DNA from: Vibrio sp. SCSIO 43136
GTDB lineage: Bacteria > Pseudomonadota > Gammaproteobacteria > Enterobacterales > Vibrionaceae
Direction: 5' to 3'
NCBI RefSeq assembly: GCF_023716565.1
Contig: NZ_CP071848.1
Span: forward strand, 2,480,001 to 2,544,000
DNA length: 64,000 nucleotides
Shown here: positions 1 through 8,397 of the stretch, piece by piece
Numbering within the stretch: position 1 is the stretch's first letter
How the letters are laid out: each line of letters begins with the position of its first letter
Notes under the pieces: generated by a model
The model's database searches: none
What the model saw: only the letters and a program-made list of their open reading frames with translations
Told to the model about the DNA's origin: nothing
Translations under genes and position numbers: made by a program

Positions 1-550
1 TAATGAGAGAAATATTATCGACAGTCGCTGTGATATCACGAGTAGCGTAAACACGTTTGTCCGCAGGGGCTAGGTCACCCGTCTGACCTATGATTGCCAC
101 CCCAGCATCCTTGGTCACTTGACCAAATACTTCATTGGTAGGGGTAATATCATAGCCCGGAATCGACTCAAGCTTATCCAGCGTGCCACCCGTGTGGCCT
201 AAACCACGGCCAGAGATCATTGGAACGAAACCACCGCACGCGGCCACCATAGGGCCAAGCATCAGCGAGGTCACATCCCCGACTCCACCAGTAGAGTGTT
301 TATCTACAATTGGACCGCCAAAGTTTTGCTCGGCCCAATCAATTACCATGCCGGAATCTCGCATTGCACAAGTCAGAGCAATGCGTTCTGGCATGGTCAT
401 TTCATTGAAAAAAATAGCCATCGCAAACGCTGCGATCTGGCCTTCAGAGACTGTATTTTTGGCAACGCCTTGAATGAAGAAGTTGATCTCTTCATTCGTC
501 AGTACTTCGCCATCACGTTTTTTACGAATAATTTCTTGTGGTAAATACAT
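1..550 (-). CDS. deoA: Thymidine phosphorylase (5' part, runs off window)
   Basis: This gene encodes the N-terminal 183 codons of thymidine phosphorylase, which converts thymidine and phosphate to thymine and 2-deoxyribose-1-phosphate in the cytoplasm. The reverse-strand translation starts [15 protein letters not shown] and contains the family's phosphate-binding signature KHSTGGVGD, followed by [20 protein letters not shown]. The ATG at 548-550 is preceded by an AGGAGG ribosome-binding site at 557-562. The gene lies 85 bp downstream of deoC on the same strand, so the two form a deo operon whose remaining genes are probably beyond the left edge. The 3' end is missing only because the window ends. 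Confidence 0.95.
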   Translation of the reverse strand, partial: MYLPQEIIRKKRDGEVLTNEEINFFIQGVAKNTVSEGQIAAFAMAIFFNEMTMPERIALTCAMRDSGMVIDWAEQNFGGPIVDKHSTGGVGDVTSLMLGPMVAACGGFVPMISGRGLGHTGGTLDKLESIPGYDITPTNEVFGQVTKDAGVAIIGQTGDLAPADKRVYATRDITATVDNISLI

Positions 551-559
551 TAGTACCTC

Positions 560-576
560 CTCAGCATCCTGCTGAG
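560..576 (-). promoter_or_regulatory. Hairpin abutting the deoA ribosome-binding site
   Basis: A perfect 7-bp inverted repeat (CTCAGCA, 3-nt loop, TGCTGAG) lies in the deoC-deoA gap. Its last bases run into the AGGAGG ribosome-binding site of deoA. It could tune deoA translation or protect the upstream message; this is inferred from position only. Confidence 0.4.
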
Positions 577-635
577 TACAAAATAAGTATAGGAGAGTTG
601 GGATAAACGGGGTGCAAGCACCCCATCTAAATGAC

Positions 636-1412
636 TTAGTAAGCTGCAGGGTCTGCAGTTTCGTCACTCACTTCTAATGTATTAAGAAGGTTTGTTAGTA
701 GGCTTGATGCACCAAAGCGGTAGTGCATGTTGTCTGCCCAGTCAGCGCCTAGGATGTCATCTGCCATCGCAAGGTAAGCTGCTGCGTCTTCCGCCGTACG
801 AACGCCGCCAGCTGGCTTAAAGCCAACCTTAGCTGCAACGTCCATATCACGGATAACTTCGAGCATCATACGTGCATATTCAGGGGTAGCGTTAACTGGC
901 ACTTTACCTGTTGAAGTCTTGATGAAATCAGCACCTGCTTTGATAGAAATTTCAGAAGCTTTCTTGATCAATGCTTCCTCTTTTAGTTCACCAGTTTCGA
1001 TGATCACTTTAAGAAGGATATCACCACAAGCTTCTTTCACTTGCTTCACAAGTTCAAAGCCCACTTCTTCATTACCAGCGATAAGTGCACGGTACGGGAA
1101 TACCACGTCAACTTCATCTGCGCCGTAAGCGATCGCCGCTTTGGTTTCAGCAACGGCAATCTCGATATCGTCGTTACCGTGTGGGAAGTTAGTTACTGTT
1201 GCAATGCGAACTTCAGGCGTACCTTGTTCGCGCAGCGTTTTCTTCGCAACCGGAATAAAGCGAGGGTAAATACAGATTGCTGCTGTGTTACCTACAGGTG
1301 ATTTCGCATCATGACAAAGCGCAATCACTTTTTCATCAGTGTCGTCGTCATTTAGCGTGGTTAGGTCCATAAGTTTTAGCGCGCGCAATGCTGCTGCTTT
1401 TAAATCGCTCAT
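636..1412 (-). CDS. deoC: Deoxyribose-phosphate aldolase
   Basis: DeoC splits 2-deoxyribose-5-phosphate into acetaldehyde and glyceraldehyde-3-phosphate, the last step of deoxynucleoside breakdown. The 258-residue protein has the usual length of the enterobacterial-type enzyme. The Schiff-base lysine sits in FIKTSTGK (about K165) and the second catalytic lysine in FKPAGGVRT (about K199). The ATG at 1410-1412 is preceded by CGGAG. It is the first gene of a minus-strand deoC-deoA operon. Deo operons are classically controlled by CytR, CRP and DeoR; I could not place a convincing operator in the 220-bp upstream gap, which holds a 7-bp hairpin at 1445-1462. Confidence 0.97.
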   Translation of the reverse strand: MSDLKAAALRALKLMDLTTLNDDDTDEKVIALCHDAKSPVGNTAAICIYPRFIPVAKKTLREQGTPEVRIATVTNFPHGNDDIEIAVAETKAAIAYGADEVDVVFPYRALIAGNEEVGFELVKQVKEACGDILLKVIIETGELKEEALIKKASEISIKAGADFIKTSTGKVPVNATPEYARMMLEVIRDMDVAAKVGFKPAGGVRTAEDAAAYLAMADDILGADWADNMHYRFGASSLLTNLLNTLEVSDETADPAAY

Positions 1413-1444
1413 TTGTATCTCCGAAAAGTATATTCATTTAGTAG

Positions 1445-1462
1445 CGGTGGATGTTTCCACCG
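1445..1462 (-). other. Hairpin in the deoC 5' leader
   Basis: A 7-bp perfect stem (CGGTGGA/TCCACCG) with a 4-nt loop lies 33 bp upstream of the deoC start. No U-tract follows, so it is not a terminator. Its role is unknown. Confidence 0.35.
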
Positions 1463-1632
1463 GATTACAACATGAACGGACTTGGTTCCCTGAAGACTTG
1501 AACCGAACACGTCGGTTGCAATTGCTATCCTTGTCACCGCACAGTACCAGTTTGGTCTATGGCACAGCAGTTATTAACTGTGACTAACGTATATATGCTT
1601 GGTTACCCTCAATAAGCTCACTTCCTGTAAGC

Positions 1633-1803
1633 TCAGCTGAAGAATCGTTCAATGATCCAATGGTAAGCCATGCCGCCTAAGTACACCCCAACAATTCCCA
1701 TCACTCCAGAAAGCACTGGAGGGGCAGGAATAGGCAACTTAAGCGCAGAAAATAAGATGCCAACGACAAATCCTGCCAGTGTCGCTAATAACACTTCGTT
1801 CAT
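1633..1803 (-). CDS. Small XapX-domain membrane protein
   Basis: This is a 56-residue protein beginning MNEVLLATLAGFVVG. It has two hydrophobic segments separated by a Pro-rich turn (LPIPAPPVLSG), as in the XapX (DUF1427) family, whose function is unknown. I chose the ATG at 1801-1803 because AAGGTGA stands just upstream and family members are 50-60 residues long; the frame stays open further upstream but that extension is not family-like. It lies between nupC and deoC on the same strand. The name comes from an association with xanthosine/nucleoside genes, and this position beside nupC and deoC fits that. Confidence 0.8.
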   Translation of the reverse strand: MNEVLLATLAGFVVGILFSALKLPIPAPPVLSGVMGIVGVYLGGMAYHWIIERFFS

Positions 1804-1926
1804 AGCATTCACCTTAACTTCCATAGATACATACATTATAGATATTTCAGCAAAAACTGTAGCCGTATCTAGAACGCAAACGGTTTGTATCTCAAAAAAA
1901 ACGAAACTGGCCTTTAGCCAATTCCC

Positions 1927-1966
1927 AAAAAAAAACACCCCGCAGCAATGGCTTGCTACGGGGTGT
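1927..1966 (-). terminator. nupC Rho-independent terminator
   Basis: A GC-rich stem (ACACCCCG pairing with CGGGGTGT, with further pairing of the inner AGCAA/TTGCT arms) is followed on the minus strand by a run of nine T. It lies 38 bp beyond the nupC stop. Confidence 0.9.
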
Positions 1967-2003
1967 TTTAATACAGGCGTCTATAAAATATCGACCTTAA
2001 TTC

Positions 2004-3251
2004 TTACATGCCAGCTAGGCTTAGGCAGAAACCAGCGATAGTAGCGGCCATCAAGTTAGATAGCGTACCTGCGATTACTGCTTTAACACCCATGCGAGCG
2101 ATATCTGGACGGCGTTTAGGTGCAAGGCTACCTAGACCGCCAAGTAGAATCGCAATAGAAGAAAGGTTTGCGAAACCACATAGAGCAAATGAGATAATTG
2201 CTTTAGTTTTCTCAGACAGTACCACTTCTGGGCTTTCTGCTAGGTAAGGTGCAAACTGAGAGTAAGCAACAAATTCGTTCGCAACCGTCTTCATACCGAT
2301 GAACTCACCAGCAACTGTAGCTTCAGCCCAAGGAACACCGATTAGGAATGCTAGAGGTGCGAAGATGTAACCAAGGATCATCTCTAGGCTTAGCTCAGCC
2401 ATACCGAACCAACCACCGATGCCACCAAGCATACCGTTGATTAGAGCAATCAGACCGATGAATGCGATTAGCATTGCACCAACGTTAAGCGCTAGTTGAA
2501 GACCTGCAGATGCACCGCCTGCTGCTGCGTCGATAACGTTAGCTGGCTTGTCTGCGCCTTCTTGACTGATATCGTCAAGTTGCTCAATAGCTTCTTCAGT
2601 TTCTGGCTTGATGATTTTAGCAAACAGAAGACCACCTGGTGCTGCCATGAATGACGCAGCGACTAGGTATTCAACTGGCACACCCATAGAAGCGTAACCT
2701 GCTAGTACACCACCAGCGATAGATGCTAGACCACCACACATTACTGCGAATAGCTCAGACTGAGTCATGCGAGGTACGAAAGGACGTACAACTAGCGGAG
2801 CTTCTGTTTGACCAACGAAGATGTTCGCCGCTGCAGACATAGATTCCGCACGAGAAGTGCCTAGTGCTTTTTGTAGACCACCACCAAGAATCTTGATAAC
2901 CCACTGCATAATGCCTAGGTAGTACAGCACTGAAATTAGCGCTGAGAAGAAGATTAGAGTAGGTAGAACACGGAACGCAAAAATGAAACCTACATCAAAT
3001 GTTGTTGCTAGGTTGCCGAAAAGGAAACCAGAACCTTCTCCACCGTAGTTGATTACACTTGAAACAGCATCAGAAATGCTGCGTAGGATCTCTTGTCCCC
3101 AAGGAACGTAGAGAATGAACGCACCCAGTGCGAATTGGATGGCAAATGCGCCACCTACAGTACGTAGATTAATAGCTTTGCGGTTGTCAGATAGTAGAAC
3201 TGCGATTGCAATCAGCACTACCATGCCAACCAGGCTCATAAACAGGCTCAT
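2004..3251 (-). CDS. nupC: NupC-family nucleoside:cation symporter
   Basis: This is a concentrative nucleoside transporter of the inner membrane that imports pyrimidine and some purine nucleosides with H+ or Na+. The 415-residue protein is polytopic, begins [20 protein letters not shown], and has the family motifs [13 protein letters not shown] and the conserved C-terminal [11 protein letters not shown]. The length matches the NupC family. Its neighbours deoC and deoA degrade the imported deoxynucleosides. The upstream 200 bp hold a CRP-like site and a PurR/CytR-like half site. A strong terminator follows. Confidence 0.96.
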   Translation of the reverse strand: MSLFMSLVGMVVLIAIAVLLSDNRKAINLRTVGGAFAIQFALGAFILYVPWGQEILRSISDAVSSVINYGGEGSGFLFGNLATTFDVGFIFAFRVLPTLIFFSALISVLYYLGIMQWVIKILGGGLQKALGTSRAESMSAAANIFVGQTEAPLVVRPFVPRMTQSELFAVMCGGLASIAGGVLAGYASMGVPVEYLVAASFMAAPGGLLFAKIIKPETEEAIEQLDDISQEGADKPANVIDAAAGGASAGLQLALNVGAMLIAFIGLIALINGMLGGIGGWFGMAELSLEMILGYIFAPLAFLIGVPWAEATVAGEFIGMKTVANEFVAYSQFAPYLAESPEVVLSEKTKAIISFALCGFANLSSIAILLGGLGSLAPKRRPDIARMGVKAVIAGTLSNLMAATIAGFCLSLAGM

Positions 3252-3393
3252 AGTTTATGACTTCCTTATAATTAGTAATTTGGCGTGTAACAATTTTTGA
3301 AACTCAAAAACGAGGTGGATTATACAAACCCTCACCAAAGAAGCTAGCACCCCCCTCACACTTTCGTTCTACCAAGGAGAAAAATCAGCACAT

Positions 3394-3415
3394 TTTTATG
3401 ATTTAGATCACATTT
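3394..3415 (-). promoter_or_regulatory. CRP-like site upstream of nupC
   Basis: Read on the minus strand, the site has AAATGTGATCT followed by AAATCA, very close to the CRP palindrome AAATGTGATCT-AGATCACATTT. The left half is perfect. It lies about 143 bp upstream of nupC. CRP control of nucleoside uptake is established in Enterobacteria and Vibrio. Confidence 0.65.
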
Positions 3416-3422
3416 TAACTGC

Positions 3423-3438
3423 AATAGGAGAACGTTTG
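3423..3438. promoter_or_regulatory. PurR/CytR-like operator near nupC
   Basis: The sequence AGGAGAACGTTTGCGC matches the PurR-type palindrome ACGCAAACGTTTGCGT at 12 of 16 positions, with one half (ACGTTTGCG) intact. CytR and PurR are related LacI-family regulators with similar half sites. It lies close upstream of the CRP-like site when read toward nupC, as CytR/CRP pairs usually do. Which repressor binds cannot be told from sequence. Confidence 0.45.
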
Positions 3439-3452
3439 CGCTTTCATAAAGA

Positions 3453-4235
3453 TCATAGATCACAAATGCCAAATAGTAATTTGCTATTTTCCTTCACTTG
3501 TGACGCAATCGTTTGCTTTTGTTCCGTTCGCAGGGTGTTCAACGAAGTTAGCACCTCAGCGACTCTTTTCGGCTCATTAGGCACACCTTGATACCCACTT
3601 AATGGCATATCAGGGGCATCTGTTTCAAAAACGAGCGATTCTAAGGGTAATCGTGCAATCGTTTGCCTAGTTTTGTTCGCTCTCGGGTAAGTGATCACCC
3701 CACCGACACCAATTTTTAGCCCGAGATTGATGTAATCCATCGCTTGCTGATAACTGCCACTAAATCCGTGAACCACACCTCCATAATCTGGCTGGGTCCG
3801 TTTTAAGCTCTGGATCATCTCTTGGTGGGCTTTTCTTGAATGCAATATCACTGGCAATTTGAATTGGTTTGCCAACAAGATTTGCTGCTCAAGTAACGAA
3901 ATTTGCTCATCAACCTGCTCTTTACCTTGAAAGAAATCTAATCCGCACTCCCCTACTGCGACACATTTTTGACTGAGCCGAAACGACTCTTCAAGTTGCC
4001 ACTTCAACCGCTGTATTGAGTTGTCATTTATCCCACCTAAAAACAGTGGATGAAATCCGAATGCGTAATAAATTTGGGCATGCTTTTCGCCAAGTTTTAT
4101 CAGCTCAGCCCAATTGTCTTGATTGATACCCGGCACAATGAAGTGTGTTACGCCCGCTTGAAGCGCCTCATTAATCACAATTTCTAAATTTTTTTGCCTC
4201 GCAACAAGGTCTAAATGGCAGTGGGTATCTATCAT
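3453..4235 (-). CDS. TatD-family metal-dependent hydrolase (YjjV-like)
   Basis: This is a 260-residue TIM-barrel hydrolase of the TatD family, whose members are metal-dependent deoxyribonucleases or phosphoesterases. The N-terminal metal motif is DTHCHLD; others are GECGLDFF, the HSRKAH segment and the C-terminal FETDAPDMP. In E. coli the paralogue yjjV sits beside the deo operon, and this gene is likewise one transporter away from deoC-deoA, so it is probably the YjjV branch rather than TatD itself. It starts at an ATG (4233-4235). Its substrate is not known. Confidence 0.85.
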   Translation of the reverse strand: MIDTHCHLDLVARQKNLEIVINEALQAGVTHFIVPGINQDNWAELIKLGEKHAQIYYAFGFHPLFLGGINDNSIQRLKWQLEESFRLSQKCVAVGECGLDFFQGKEQVDEQISLLEQQILLANQFKLPVILHSRKAHQEMIQSLKRTQPDYGGVVHGFSGSYQQAMDYINLGLKIGVGGVITYPRANKTRQTIARLPLESLVFETDAPDMPLSGYQGVPNEPKRVAEVLTSLNTLRTEQKQTIASQVKENSKLLFGICDL

Positions 4236-4593
4236 TGCTACTCCATATTTTGTTCGGTCAACAACGCCTATTATAATGACTGTCTAGCGACGAATTCGGC
4301 AATAGTTCAATGTAATCGATTGCAATATTAAAACAGATGTTAAGCCCTATATATCAAGGGGTGCGACCACTAATAAGACTTATATCATTATCAATTGAAA
4401 TTCCCATAGATCCTGTGAGGCAAACGGTTTCTTTTCATAACCGCAAACGATAAAATGGCCTATAGTGTTTATGGAACTAATGCATTTGATGCAGATAAAT
4501 CATAAACAAAAGTTTACTAGGTATTAATTGTAGGACTCACCTAGCCAATCCACCGTCGGTAATCTCCTCTCCGACAGAAACAGGGAATTGATC
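4236..4593 (+). promoter_or_regulatory. Promoter region of the BMP nucleoside transporter operon
   Basis: This 358-bp gap separates two divergent genes. It holds a PurR/CytR-like operator at 4418-4433 (AGGCAAACGGTTTCTT, 12 of 16 matches), a second half site CCGCAAACGA at 4441-4450, and the 5-bp hairpin GTCGG/CCGAC at 4554-4574 just before the ribosome-binding site. A likely transcription start is downstream of the half sites, near the TATAGT at 4462-4467, so a bound repressor would cover the -35 region. A TATCATTATCAATT stretch near 4382 recalls half a Fur box but was not accepted. Confidence 0.5.
4418..4450 (+). promoter_or_regulatory. Pair of PurR/CytR-like half sites before the BMP transporter
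   Basis: GGCAAACGGTTT is followed 12 bp later by CGCAAACGA. Both resemble the CGCAAACG half site of LacI-family purine/nucleoside repressors. The same half-site type occurs upstream of nupC, suggesting shared control of the two uptake systems. Confidence 0.5.
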
Positions 4594-5589
4594 GTGAAAA
4601 AAACTATTCTAAAAGCATCTGCTCTTGCAGTGGCAGTCGCATCATTTGGTGCATTTGCAGCAAAACCAGCCGTGGTTTACGACACAGCAGGTAAATTCGA
4701 TAAATCATTTAACGAAGCTGTATTCCAAAAAGGCGTAAAAGTTTTTAAAGCCGATAAAGGCATCTCAGTACGTGAATTCGAACCACAAAACGAAGCTCAG
4801 CGTGAACAAGGTCTCCGCCGTCTTGCTAGCCGTGGTTTCACTCCTATCGTTGCTGTCGGTTTCAACATGGCATCTGCGGTTGAGAAAGTTGCGACTGAGT
4901 TCCCTGATATTCAGTTCACTATCATCGACATGGTGGTAGACAAACCAAACGTTCAGTCAATCATCTTTAAAGAGCACGAAGGCTCATTCCTTGTCGGTGC
5001 ACTAGCAGCTAAGACCTCTGCAACAGGCAAAGTAGGTTTTGTTGGTGGTATGGACATTCCATTGATCCGTAAGTTTGAGTGTGGTTACCGCCAAGGTGCA
5101 ATGCACGCTAACCCACAAGTGGAAACATTCCAAAATATGACTGGCTCAACTCCAGCGGCTTTTGCTGACCCAGCAAAAGGCTCTGAGCTAGCAAAATCTC
5201 AGTTCTCTAAAGGTGTGGATGTAATCTACGCTGCTGCTGGTGGTACGGGTATGGGTGTTTACCAAGCCGCAAAAGATGCAGGTAAATACGCTATCGGTGT
5301 AGATTCAAACCAAAACCATCTACAACCAGGCACCATGCTAACGTCTATGGTGAAAAAAGTTGGCCTTGCTGCTTACAACTCTTGGGAAGAAGCTGAGCAA
5401 GGTAATTGGAGTGCTGGCATCAAAGTGCTTGGTCTAAAAGAAGGTGCGGTTGAGTGGGCTTATGATGAGCACAACCAAGCGTTAGTTTCGGAAGATATGA
5501 AAGCATACCTAGCTAGCCTGCAAGAAGACATCATCGCAGGAAAGATCAAAGTTCATGATTACATGGCAGATAACACCTGTAACTTCTAA
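4594..5589 (+). CDS. BMP-family nucleoside-binding periplasmic protein
   Basis: This is the substrate-binding protein of an ABC importer of the basic-membrane-protein (BmpA/PnrA) family, which binds purine nucleosides. I chose the GTG at 4594 (MKKTILKASALAVAVASFG) because AGGGA lies 7 bp upstream; an in-frame TTG at 4588 is too close to that site. The N-terminus is a classical signal peptide ending AFA-AKP with no lipobox cysteine, so the protein is probably soluble in the periplasm, unlike the spirochaete lipoproteins. The motifs YDTAGKFDKSFNE and IGVDSNQNH are family-typical. Three transporter genes follow, after a strong intercistronic hairpin. Confidence 0.9.
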   Translation: MKKTILKASALAVAVASFGAFAAKPAVVYDTAGKFDKSFNEAVFQKGVKVFKADKGISVREFEPQNEAQREQGLRRLASRGFTPIVAVGFNMASAVEKVATEFPDIQFTIIDMVVDKPNVQSIIFKEHEGSFLVGALAAKTSATGKVGFVGGMDIPLIRKFECGYRQGAMHANPQVETFQNMTGSTPAAFADPAKGSELAKSQFSKGVDVIYAAAGGTGMGVYQAAKDAGKYAIGVDSNQNHLQPGTMLTSMVKKVGLAAYNSWEEAEQGNWSAGIKVLGLKEGAVEWAYDEHNQALVSEDMKAYLASLQEDIIAGKIKVHDYMADNTCNF

Positions 5590-5626
5590 ACTTTAGGTTT
5601 AGACAACTTTCGATCTGTTAAAAATA

Positions 5627-5666
5627 ACGCCGCTGTTTGGTTGCACGACCACATAAACAGCGGCGT
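5627..5666 (+). other. Intercistronic stem-loop after the BMP gene
   Basis: A perfect 12-bp stem (ACGCCGCTGTTT at 5627-5638, AAACAGCGGCGT at 5655-5666) with a 16-nt loop is not followed by a U-tract. It sits between the binding-protein gene and the ATPase gene. Such hairpins protect the 3' end of abundant binding-protein mRNA, as between malE and malF. Confidence 0.7.
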
Positions 5667-5687
5667 ATCACTATAAGGCAATATCTC

Positions 5688-7271
5688 GTGACACAAGAAC
5701 AATCTATTGCCATTGAACTCAAAAATATCGATAAGCGTTTCGGTGCGGTCCACGCAAACCGAGATATCGATCTGCGAGTTCCTTCAGGCACGATTCACGG
5801 CATAATTGGGGAAAATGGTGCGGGTAAATCAACCCTCATGAGCATCATTTATGGCTTTTACCACGCAGACCACGGCGAAATGACGGTAAACGGCCAAGCC
5901 TACAAACCCGCCAATTCACAAGAAGCGATCAGCGCAGGCATCGGCATGGTTCACCAACACTTTATGTTGGTAGAAACCTTTACCGTGCTTGAGAACATCA
6001 TCCTCGGTGCTGAAGACGGCTGGAAACTGACAGAGAGTATCGGCAAAGCACGCAATAAACTGAAAGCACTGGCTGATGATTATGGTCTCGAAGTGCCGCT
6101 AGACGCTATAGTAGGTGAGTTGCCCGTCGGTCTTCAGCAGCGAGTTGAAATTCTAAAAGCACTCTACCGAGGTGCTAAGATTTTGATCCTCGATGAGCCA
6201 ACAGGCGTGCTAACACCACAAGAAGCGGATCACCTCTTTCGCATCTTGGATAAACTGCGCTCCCAAGGCACCACAATAATGATCATTACTCACAAGCTAC
6301 GTGAAGTACTTGCGATCACTGACAACATCTCAGTGATGCGTCAGGGTGCAATGGTGGAACACGTGGTGACAGCGCAGACGGACAAGGAATCTCTAGCTGA
6401 GCTGATGGTTGGTCGTAAAGTACGCCTGAAAGTAGACAAGTCTGAAGCATCTCCAAAGCAAGAACTGATTAAAGTGGATAACCTACAGTACTTTGATGAC
6501 TCAGGTGTTGAACGAGTCAAAAGCGTTAGCTTCGGGGTACGACAAGGCGAGGTTGTCGGCATTGCAGGCGTGTCTGGTAATGGTCAATCAGAGATCCTCG
6601 GACTGCTATCTGGGATTTTACAGCCCTTCTCAGGCCAGATAGAGCTCAATGGTCACAAGATAGATAACACGACCACCTTAGACCCTCGCCAAGTGCGAGC
6701 TATCGGTGTGGGCCATATACCTGAAGATCGCCATAAACAAGGACTTATCAATAAGTTTGAAGCGCAAGAAGCATATATCCTTGGTTATCATCACCTCCCT
6801 GACTACAACAAAGGGATGCTGCAAGATAAAGCGGCGATAAAGCTTAGCTGCCAACAAAGCATGGATAAGTGGGATGTTCGCCCTAACGATACGACGCTCA
6901 AGACCGCAAACTTTTCTGGGGGTAACCAGCAAAAACTGGTGATCGCTCGTGAAATGGAGCAAAACCCAGATGTACTGCTCGTCGGTCAGCCAACCCGCGG
7001 TGTTGACATTGGTGCTATCGAGTATATCCACCAGCAAATCATCGCAGCTCGCGACGAAGATAAAGCGGTGCTGTTGGTATCGGTTGAACTTGATGAAATC
7101 TTGTCTCTGTCTGATCGCATAATAGTAGTGTTTGACGGAGCTATCGTTGGTGAAGTGTCGGCCAAAGATGCGGATGAAAAAACGCTAGGGTTGATGATGG
7201 CAAATATCCTGCCTGACCATTTAAAAGCAACCAATAGCGATATCCAAAGCGCACAAGGAGGCGAGCAATGA
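5688..7271 (+). CDS. ABC transporter ATPase for nucleosides (two nucleotide-binding domains)
   Basis: This cytoplasmic ATPase powers the BMP-type importer. It has two tandem ABC domains: the first has Walker A GENGAGKS and Walker B ILILDEPTG; the second has a degenerate Walker A (GVSGNGQS), signature FSGGNQQK and a Walker B LLVGQPTRGVD with Gln for the catalytic Glu. This asymmetry is normal for the sugar/nucleoside (MglA/RbsA/NupA-like) class. I chose the GTG at 5688 (VTQEQSIAIELKNID) because the upstream extension runs through the stem-loop at 5627-5666. The stop overlaps the next gene by 4 bp. Confidence 0.9.
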   Translation: MTQEQSIAIELKNIDKRFGAVHANRDIDLRVPSGTIHGIIGENGAGKSTLMSIIYGFYHADHGEMTVNGQAYKPANSQEAISAGIGMVHQHFMLVETFTVLENIILGAEDGWKLTESIGKARNKLKALADDYGLEVPLDAIVGELPVGLQQRVEILKALYRGAKILILDEPTGVLTPQEADHLFRILDKLRSQGTTIMIITHKLREVLAITDNISVMRQGAMVEHVVTAQTDKESLAELMVGRKVRLKVDKSEASPKQELIKVDNLQYFDDSGVERVKSVSFGVRQGEVVGIAGVSGNGQSEILGLLSGILQPFSGQIELNGHKIDNTTTLDPRQVRAIGVGHIPEDRHKQGLINKFEAQEAYILGYHHLPDYNKGMLQDKAAIKLSCQQSMDKWDVRPNDTTLKTANFSGGNQQKLVIAREMEQNPDVLLVGQPTRGVDIGAIEYIHQQIIAARDEDKAVLLVSVELDEILSLSDRIIVVFDGAIVGEVSAKDADEKTLGLMMANILPDHLKATNSDIQSAQGGEQ

Positions 7272-8395
7272 GCCAAGCAAAAGTACCCGCTTGGGTAACC
7301 GTGGCACTCTTGCCTGCAATTAACGTATTAGTTGCTTTTCTGGTATCAGCACTACTGTTTCTTTACATCGACATCAACCCAGTGGATGCGGCAAAAGTGA
7401 TGTGGACCGGGGCATTTGGCTACGCTGAAGGCTTTGGTTACACCATGTATTACGCCACTGGCTTCATCTTCACCGGACTGGCTGTCGCCGTCGCATTCCA
7501 TGCAGGTCTGTTTAACATTGGTGGTGAAGGTCAGGCATATATTGGTGGCCTTGGGGTCGGCCTTATCTGTTTAACACTCGGTGAGTATGCCCCTTGGTAT
7601 ATCGTCTTCCCAGTGGCGATCATTGTTGGCGGTCTGTTTGGTGCAGCCTGGGCATTTATCCCAGCTTACCTGCAAGCAAAACGCGGCTCACACATTGTTA
7701 TCACCACCATTATGTTCAACTTCATCGCTGCATCCTTGATGGCGTACCTTCTGGTCGATATCTTGAAGCCAGAAAATACCATGGCAACGGAGAGTCGTGT
7801 ATTTGCGGCGTCGAGTTGGCTACCTAAGATGCATGAAATTCTTGCGGTTTTCGGTATCGAAATGGCGGCAAGCCCGATGAATCTGAGCTTTATTTTTGCC
7901 CTGCTTTGCTGTGTATTTGTGTGGTTGTTTATGTGGCACTCACGCTGGGGATACGAGATCCGCTCGGTCGGCTCTAACCCATCAGCCGCAAGCTATGCAG
8001 GCATCAATTACGTTAAGATCATTGTATTAACCATGCTTATTTCTGGCATGTTAGCGGGCTTCTTTGGTCTAAACGTTCTGCAAGGTGAGCTTCACCAGAT
8101 CAAACTCAACTTTGTTGAAGGCTTTGGTTTTACTGGAATCGCAGTGGCACTGATGGGACGTAACCACCCAATCGGTGTATTGCTCGCTAGTTTACTGTTT
8201 GGCTTCCTTTATCAAGGGGGCGCTGAGCTCAGCTTTGAATATGGCGTCGACCGTAACATCGTAGTTGTATTGCAAGGTTTGGTTATATTGTTCTCTGGCG
8301 CACTAGAACATATGTTCCGCCCAAGCCTTGAGAAAACTTACCTGAAACTGTTTGGCCCGAAGAAACCAGACCAAGCTGAGAAAGGAGTCGCTTGA
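7268..8395 (+). CDS. ABC transporter permease for nucleosides (first subunit)
   Basis: This is a 375-residue inner-membrane permease of the BPD_transp_2 (branched-chain/ribose/nucleoside) family with about nine hydrophobic segments. It carries the conserved FNIGGEGQAYIGG segment and the GSNPSAASYAGI loop that docks with the ATPase. AAGGAGG stands just before the ATG, inside the end of the ATPase gene, so the two are translationally coupled. With the next gene it forms a heterodimeric channel. Confidence 0.9.
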   Translation: MSQAKVPAWVTVALLPAINVLVAFLVSALLFLYIDINPVDAAKVMWTGAFGYAEGFGYTMYYATGFIFTGLAVAVAFHAGLFNIGGEGQAYIGGLGVGLICLTLGEYAPWYIVFPVAIIVGGLFGAAWAFIPAYLQAKRGSHIVITTIMFNFIAASLMAYLLVDILKPENTMATESRVFAASSWLPKMHEILAVFGIEMAASPMNLSFIFALLCCVFVWLFMWHSRWGYEIRSVGSNPSAASYAGINYVKIIVLTMLISGMLAGFFGLNVLQGELHQIKLNFVEGFGFTGIAVALMGRNHPIGVLLASLLFGFLYQGGAELSFEYGVDRNIVVVLQGLVILFSGALEHMFRPSLEKTYLKLFGPKKPDQAEKGVA

Positions 8396-8397
8396 TT

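Noticed and set aside
4379..4400. Fur-like box (TATCATTATCAATT) upstream of the BMP gene
   Set aside because: Only half of the 19-bp palindrome matches, and the operon has no link to iron.
5637..5687. Longer N-terminus for the nucleoside ABC ATPase
   Set aside because: The extension would be encoded by the perfect stem-loop at 5627-5666 and has no family counterpart; a GTG at 5688 with an AAGG upstream is the better start.
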